The position numbers were made by a program, and so were the translations under genes. From the NCBI RefSeq assembly GCF_012276985.1, contig NZ_JAAXMM010000023.1, forward strand, positions 1 through 44,966: a stretch of 44,966 nt of DNA, in the 5' to 3' direction. Below are positions 41,227 to 44,966 of this stretch, one piece after another. The notes beneath the pieces were generated by a model. That model was not told the origin of the DNA. It did no database searches and worked only from the letters and a program-made list of their open reading frames with translations. The stretch comes from Agrobacterium sp. a22-2 (GTDB lineage Bacteria > Pseudomonadota > Alphaproteobacteria > Rhizobiales > Rhizobiaceae). Position 1 is the first letter of the stretch. The number at the start of each line of letters is the position of its first letter.

Positions 41227-41408
41227 GCCCCTCATCCCGCTGCCGCGACCTTCTCCCCGTAAACGGGGAGAAGGCATAGGCCGCACCGCCCAATGCTCCC
41301 GAAAACTCGGCACTCGACGCAACGCAAGCCGACGCTCCCGATACCCGAGCGGCATCCTCGACCTCGTCCCCTCTCCCCGCCTGCGGGGAGAGGGTTAGGG
41401 TGAGGGGC
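41227..41408. repeat. RIME-like palindromic element B
   Basis: The element is bounded by the inverted ends GCCCCTCA (41227-41234) and TGAGGGGC (41401-41408). Inside are two perfect palindromes: CCTTCTCCCCGT/ACGGGGAGAAGG (41249-41260, 41263-41274) and CCCTCTCCCCGC/GCGGGGAGAGGG (41369-41380, 41383-41394). It is an inverted relative of element C at 42823-42980. It separates the MFS gene from g8; both are transcribed toward it, so it may end both transcripts. Confidence 0.75.
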
Positions 41409-41455
41409 AGGGTCACAACACGGGCCGTTACAAAGCCTCATCCCGTGACGTCCCC

Positions 41456-41857
41456 TCACCCCACCTCCAACACCGCCCGAAACTGCATCTCCGCCACGAA
41501 CAGCGCCGTCTTCACCTCGCGCCGGCTGACCGTCTTGCGATGCGCGAGACTGACCAGCACCGCGCTCGGCAGCGCCAGGTCGGCATCGTCGAGCAGCCCG
41601 CGCACCAGGCCGGCGATTTCTTCCGCCTCGCGCCGCCCGCTCGCCGACCAGGCCTCGAGGCTGAGCAAACATTCGCACCCCATCTCGGTGCCCGTCGAAT
41701 AGTCGCGCGCCTCGATGCTACCGATCACCAGAGTGGGCAGCGCCGCCTTGGAGAGCCGCCGGTCGTGGATGCCGGCCGTGCCGATCAGCGCCGTCAGCGC
41801 CGCATCGCCGGAGAGCCGCGCGTGAACGGCCTGCAGCAATTCGTTGACGGCGCTCAT
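41456..41857 (-). CDS. GTA g8: DUF3168 tail terminator-like protein
   Basis: This 133-residue protein has the DUF3168 form: AVNELLQAVHARLSGDAALTAL at the N-terminus (a helix that opens most members), GIHDRRLSKAALPTLVIG, and later LSLEAWSASGRREAEEIAG and a beta-strand end (FVAEMQFRAVLEV). Such proteins cap the tail tube next to the head-tail joint. The start overlaps the g7 stop by four bases. It is the last gene of the g6-g7-g8 block before the inserted DNA. Confidence 0.92.
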   Translation of the reverse strand: MSAVNELLQAVHARLSGDAALTALIGTAGIHDRRLSKAALPTLVIGSIEARDYSTGTEMGCECLLSLEAWSASGRREAEEIAGLVRGLLDDADLALPSAVLVSLAHRKTVSRREVKTALFVAEMQFRAVLEVG

Positions 41858-42189
41858 CGCCCCTCCTCCTCGCAGCGACAGACGAGATATCGCCCCGTCT
41901 CGTCGGGGTCGTGCACCGCCTTGACGGCAAAGATCCTTCCGCCCTTGACGAAGCGCATGCCGGCCGCAACACCGGCGCGCTGGCGGATCCAGATGTCGTG
42001 AGTCACGGTCACCGTCTCGGCGCCGGCCTGTTCCGTCACCGTCACCAGCCGCGGCTCGATGCGCGCCCAGATCAGGGCCAGCACCTCGAAGCCGATCGCC
42101 GCGCCGCCCTGCCCGTCGGGCACCGTCACCGGCGCCTGCAGGGCCAGCCGCGCCGTCAGGCCGCCGGGGTCGATCTCGATCATACCCAT
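41854..42189 (-). CDS. GTA g7: head-tail adaptor / head closure protein
   Basis: This 111-residue protein has the SPP1 gp16-like head-closure pattern: LTARLALQAPVTVPDGQGGA, ALIWARIEP, HDIWIRQRAGVAAGMRF, GRIFAVKAVHDPDE and a short basic end. It closes the portal channel and joins the tail. It begins two bases after the g6 stop and overlaps g8. Confidence 0.92.
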   Translation of the reverse strand: MGMIEIDPGGLTARLALQAPVTVPDGQGGAAIGFEVLALIWARIEPRLVTVTEQAGAETVTVTHDIWIRQRAGVAAGMRFVKGGRIFAVKAVHDPDETGRYLVCRCEEEGR

Positions 42190-42191
42190 GG

Positions 42192-42761
42192 TCAGAGCCC
42201 CCGCCGGCAGAAAGGCGCGATCAGCCGCTCGTAACCACGCGGCACCCCGGCCGGCTGGTCCCTCGCATCGACGACGCCGCGATAGGCAAACATCTCGGCC
42301 ACATGCAGCAGCATGGCGCGCTGCAGCGTGTCCGGCACGTCGGTGCCGGCATCGCCATAACCGGCGCGAAAGTCGATCTCGATGCCGTTCAGGCTCTGGC
42401 CCGGCCGCGGCGGATCGCGCAGCCAGAGCCGCGCCGGCCGGCTCTGGCCATCCAGCAGGTGATCTTCAAGCGATACCTGAAGAGGCGTGCCGTCGGCCTC
42501 ATAAACCGTAACGGTTTGAATCCCTTGCACCGGTCCCCTCGCAATCGGAATCACCCCGTCGCGCGGCCAGCGGTCGAGATAAAGCCTGAGCGCCTGGGTC
42601 AACAGGCACAGCCCGGTCTCGCGCTCCAGATGCTCGCGCGCCGTGACGATGAGACTCTGCAGCAGCTGATCCTCGTCGTCCCCATCCACACGCAGATGGG
42701 CCTTCACCTGGCCAAGCGTCAACGGCTCCGCGCCGGGCGGCGCGATCAGGGCATAGGTCAT
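42192..42761 (-). CDS. GTA g6: head-tail connector protein (phiE125 gp8 type)
   Basis: This 189-residue protein has the connector-family start (LTLGQVKAHLRVDGDDEDQLL), a helix with TAREHLERETG, and a C-terminal helical region (LQRAMLLHVAEMFAYRGVV) followed by GYERLIAPFCRRGL. It binds beneath the portal and forms the adaptor ring. GGAG lies seven bases before the ATG at 42761. Element C separates it from g5. Confidence 0.93.
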   Translation of the reverse strand: MTYALIAPPGAEPLTLGQVKAHLRVDGDDEDQLLQSLIVTAREHLERETGLCLLTQALRLYLDRWPRDGVIPIARGPVQGIQTVTVYEADGTPLQVSLEDHLLDGQSRPARLWLRDPPRPGQSLNGIEIDFRAGYGDAGTDVPDTLQRAMLLHVAEMFAYRGVVDARDQPAGVPRGYERLIAPFCRRGL

Positions 42762-42822
42762 GGATGTCTCCGGAACATGGATTGATGGAAGATGGGAGCG
42801 GCCTGGTGGCGCCTTGCGCCTT

Positions 42823-42980
42823 GCCCCTCACCCTGACCCTCTCCCCGCAAGCGGGGAGAGGGGACGTGGACCGCTGAGGCACAATAAGACACAGCCGGTG
42901 CGGCATATGCCTTCTCCCCCGTTCATGGGGAGAAGGTGCCGGCAGGTCAGGCGCAACCCGTTGCGCCGGGGATGAGGGGC
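42823..42980. repeat. RIME-like palindromic element C, inverted relative of B
   Basis: The element has the same ends as B, GCCCCTCA (42823-42830) and TGAGGGGC (42973-42980), and the same palindromes in reverse order: CCCTCTCCCCGC/GCGGGGAGAGGG (42837-42848, 42851-42862) and CCTTCTCCCC/GGGGAGAAGG (42910-42919, 42927-42936). A third stem GGCGCAAC/GTTGCGCC lies at 42950-42967. It sits between g5 and g6, inside what is a continuous operon in RcGTA. Confidence 0.75.
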
Positions 42981-43008
42981 AGCCCTCGCAAAAATCGAGC
43001 CCCACCCC

Positions 43009-44262
43009 TCAACCCGCGGCAAACTTCACCAGCTTGATCGCCTCGAAATTCTGCACGCCGCCGCCGACGCGTTTGGTGGTGTAGAACAGCACATAGGGTT
43101 TGGCGCTGTAGGGGTCGCGCAGCACGCGCACGCCGGTGCGGTCGACCACCAGGTAGCCGGCGCGGAAATCGCCAAACGCGATGGCAAGCGCATTGGCCGC
43201 GACATCCGGCATGTCCTCGGCCTCGGTCACCGGAAAACCGATCAGCGAGGCCGGCTGGCCGACGCCGCCGGGCGGTTGCCAGAGATAGTTGCCGTCGGCA
43301 TCCTTGAACTTGCGGATCGCCCCTTGCGTCTTGCGGTTCATGACGAAATGGGCGTTCTGGCGATGGCCGGCCTTCAAGGCATAGACCGTGTCGATCAGGA
43401 TGTCGGAGGGGCCGCTTGCCGCAAAACCGCCGGCCGTGCCGGTCGGCTTGTAGCCGATCTTGCCCCATTCCCAGGCTCCGTCGGCCACCGTGTCATAAGC
43501 GAGAAAACCCTTCGGCTTGTTGATGCCGTCTCCCGCGACGAAGGCCGCGCCCTCCTGCTCGGCAAAGGCGATGTCGACCTCGCTGGAGATCCACGCCTCG
43601 ATGTCGACCGCCGCATCGTCGAGCAGGCCTTGCGTCGCCGCCGGCATGGCATAGAGCTCCATGGTCGGAAACGACAGCTCGGCCAGCTCCGGCGTGCCGG
43701 TCTGCGGGCGGGCTGCCGTCTCGGCCACCCAGCCCGACGCCATGCCGGCCGGCGCGAACGGCTTCTTCAGCACGGCGCCGGAGACCTGGCGCACCGTTGC
43801 CAGCGCCCGGATCGGCGAGACCACCGACAGGCGCCGGCCGATCTCGCTGTCGGTCTCCTCGGGCACCAGATAGCCGCCGTCGCCGGCCACGCCCGATTGC
43901 AGGGCCTTGGCCTCCAGCTCGCGCAGACCCGCCTCGTCGCCGCGGCGGATATAGGCCTCGAAGGCTGCCTTGCGCTCGGTGTCGTCCACCGTGGCCTGAC
44001 CGCTGCGGCCGAGCGCCGGGCGTAGCTTCTTCAGCGCCAGCTGGTCGAGCAGCCGCGACTGCTCGTCGACCGCCTTGTTGATGCGCTCCACCTTGTCGCG
44101 GGTCACCACGTCGGCCACCAGCTTGTGTTCGATTTCGCCGAGCCGCTGGTCGTTGGCATCCTTGAAGGCCTCGAAGGCTTGCATGAAATCCTCGAAGGCT
44201 GCCGTCATGGTTTCGGGCACGGCTTTCACCTCCGGTGCCACGGTCGTCATCTGCCTGGTCAT
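43009..44262 (-). CDS. GTA g5: HK97-fold major capsid protein
   Basis: This 417-residue protein has an N-terminal helical delta domain of about 100 residues (AAFEDFMQAFEAFKDANDQR) that is cut off during head maturation. Then comes the HK97 capsid fold: GGYLVPEE, RRLSVVSPIRALATV, WVAETAARPQTG, ELYAMPAATQGLLDDA, VAGDGINKPKGFL and FGDFRAGYLVVDRTGVRVLRDPY. GAGGAG six bases before the ATG at 44262 decides this start over one five codons upstream that overlaps the g4 stop. It builds the icosahedral head. Confidence 0.95.
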   Translation of the reverse strand: MTRQMTTVAPEVKAVPETMTAAFEDFMQAFEAFKDANDQRLGEIEHKLVADVVTRDKVERINKAVDEQSRLLDQLALKKLRPALGRSGQATVDDTERKAAFEAYIRRGDEAGLRELEAKALQSGVAGDGGYLVPEETDSEIGRRLSVVSPIRALATVRQVSGAVLKKPFAPAGMASGWVAETAARPQTGTPELAELSFPTMELYAMPAATQGLLDDAAVDIEAWISSEVDIAFAEQEGAAFVAGDGINKPKGFLAYDTVADGAWEWGKIGYKPTGTAGGFAASGPSDILIDTVYALKAGHRQNAHFVMNRKTQGAIRKFKDADGNYLWQPPGGVGQPASLIGFPVTEAEDMPDVAANALAIAFGDFRAGYLVVDRTGVRVLRDPYSAKPYVLFYTTKRVGGGVQNFEAIKLVKFAAG

Positions 44263-44273
44263 GCTGCTGCTCC

Positions 44274-44873
44274 TCATTTGAAGTTGGTGATGGCCATCAG
44301 CCGAGCGGCGCGGCGCATGGTGCGCAGCAGCTCGGTTTCCGTGTCGCGGAAAAACCGCGCATGCTTGACGTTCGAGACCCTGGCCGATGGCGCCATCGGA
44401 AAGGTCACGACGGAAATTTCCCAGAGATCGGCCTCGAGAATGCGGCGTACGCCGGAGCCCTTGCCGGGCCTCTTGCCGGCCGTGCCGCCCCCGTCGGCGC
44501 GGGCCCTGACGGTCTGGAAGCCGATCGACAGCCCGTCCAGCGCGCCGCTCTTCATCAGCGCATGCACCTCGCGGGCCCGCGCCACGCCGGGCGACAATTG
44601 CCCCTCGACATAGAGCCCGCGCCCATCCTCGCGCAGCACCCGCCAGGCGCCGATCGGCTCGGCCGGATCATGCTGGAACAGCATGCGCACGCCGGCCGCC
44701 CCGCGCTTCATCAGCGAATGGCGAAAGGCCCCCGGCTCGATCACGTCGCGGCCGAGATCCACCTCGCCGAACACGCTGGCATAGCCTGAAAACCGCCCGT
44801 CGCCGGCAATGCCGCTCAAGCTCAGATCGGCAAATTTCTGCGTCAGCAAAACGCGCCCGCGTTCAGCATGCAT
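44274..44873 (-). CDS. GTA g4: HK97-family prohead protease
   Basis: This 199-residue serine protease of the U35 type has GYASVFGEVDLGRDVIEPGAF, then the catalytic His68 (MLFQHDP), Ser116 (DGLSIGF) and Glu152 (LWEISVVTFP), which fit the family's Ser-His-Glu triad. It trims the capsid delta domain. GAGGAG lies about seven bases before the ATG. It is followed within a dozen bases by g5. The 93 bases upstream contain the start of another palindromic repeat, so the portal gene (g3), expected next, is outside the window. Confidence 0.94.
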   Translation of the reverse strand: MHAERGRVLLTQKFADLSLSGIAGDGRFSGYASVFGEVDLGRDVIEPGAFRHSLMKRGAAGVRMLFQHDPAEPIGAWRVLREDGRGLYVEGQLSPGVARAREVHALMKSGALDGLSIGFQTVRARADGGGTAGKRPGKGSGVRRILEADLWEISVVTFPMAPSARVSNVKHARFFRDTETELLRTMRRAARLMAITNFK

Positions 44874-44943
44874 GTCCGTCTCCTCGTGATGAAATGTGCG
44901 ATGTTGGATGGGGTAGAGGGCAGGCGCCGTGGCGCTGATAGCA

Positions 44944-44966
44944 GATGAAAAAGACCCCTCCCCACC
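44944..44966. repeat. Start of a further palindromic repeat at the window edge
   Basis: GAAAAAGACCCCTCCCC resembles the left edge of element A (GAAAAAGACCCTCTCTGG at 39704). The rest is outside the window, so this is only a likely fourth repeat copy, between g4 and the expected portal gene. Confidence 0.35.

Larger units (their letters stand above)
32217..44873 (-). mobile_element. Gene transfer agent structural cluster (RcGTA type), g4 to g15
   Basis: Twelve consecutive minus-strand genes match the order of the Rhodobacter capsulatus GTA from prohead protease to the TIM-barrel host-interaction protein (g4, g5, g6, g7, g8, g9, g10, g10.1, g11, g12, g13, g14, g15 with one interruption). All reading frames appear intact. 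Such clusters are domesticated prophages whose particles package random host DNA. No integrase, repressor or replication gene is present here. Terminase and portal genes should lie to the right of the window. The order is broken by an opposite-strand MFS gene between g8 and g9 and by three palindromic repeat blocks. Confidence 0.88.

Noticed and set aside
39842..41398. A 518-codon plus-strand frame overlapping the MFS gene in the GTA
   Set aside because: It is Arg/Pro/Ala-rich with no membrane pattern; the overlapping frame from 39999 is a clear MFS protein.
41227..42980. Palindromic blocks as a possible CRISPR array
   Set aside because: There are only a few palindromes with no regular spacing and no spacers; they fit rhizobial intergenic mosaic repeats.
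1..44966. tRNA, rRNA, transposase or restriction/toxin genes
   Set aside because: None was recognised on either strand by eye; a covariance-model scan was not possible.

Overview
The window is high-GC chromosomal DNA whose gene content and order point to a member of the Rhizobiaceae (Rhizobium / Sinorhizobium / Agrobacterium group). The cytochrome-c maturation operon ccmI-ccmE-ccmF-ccmH (rhizobial cycHJKL) followed by degP, an OmpR-type two-component pair, glnE, a PleC-like histidine kinase and pepN is the order I remember from rhizobial chromosomes. The feuN-feuP-feuQ set beside cycHJKL is also rhizobial. Identification is by reading protein motifs and order; no search was run.

Region 1 (1-10.7 kb) is accessory and metabolic. 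It holds a visibly lower-GC MFS transporter flanked by an imperfect 30-bp direct repeat, a 67-aa membrane protein, a YegD-like Hsp70, an arylamine N-acetyltransferase homologue without its catalytic cysteine, a divergent LysR regulator, a family-4-like uracil-DNA glycosylase with degenerate iron-sulfur ligands, two small unknown genes separated by a perfect 17-bp palindrome, an unrecognised HTH-like protein, an MFS carrier and an EamA/DMT carrier.

Region 2 (10.7-31.9 kb) is core. It begins with a soluble protein that joins an MCP signalling tip to a Cache-like domain, behind a promoter region with four copies of one heptamer. Then come pepN, pleC (cell-cycle kinase), glnE (glutamine synthetase adenylylation), a sensor kinase and response regulator, degP, ccmH-F-E-I, a small lipoprotein, and feuQ-feuP-feuN (envelope/osmosensing two-component system with its periplasmic modulator). 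From glnE leftward in the list all these genes lie on the minus strand; pepN and pleC are on the plus strand and pleC meets glnE tail to tail.

Region 3 (31.9 kb to the end) is a gene transfer agent (GTA) structural cluster of the Rhodobacter capsulatus RcGTA type, read on the minus strand from the right edge. The order is prohead protease (g4), HK97 capsid (g5), head-tail connector (g6), head-closure (g7), DUF3168 tail terminator-like (g8), major tail (g9), g10, g10.1, short tape measure (g11), DUF2460 (g12), DUF2163 (g13), NlpC/P60 peptidase (g14), the long TIM-barrel host-interaction protein (g15) and a small holin-like membrane protein. Portal and terminase should lie beyond the right edge. 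The cluster is interrupted: an MFS transporter sits on the opposite strand between g8 and g9, and palindromic RIME-like intergenic mosaics lie between g9 and the MFS gene, between the MFS gene and g8, and between g6 and g5. Two of these mosaics are inverted copies of each other with the same 8-bp ends. This invaded but otherwise intact GTA is the most interesting part of the window.

No tRNA, rRNA, CRISPR array or transposase was seen.
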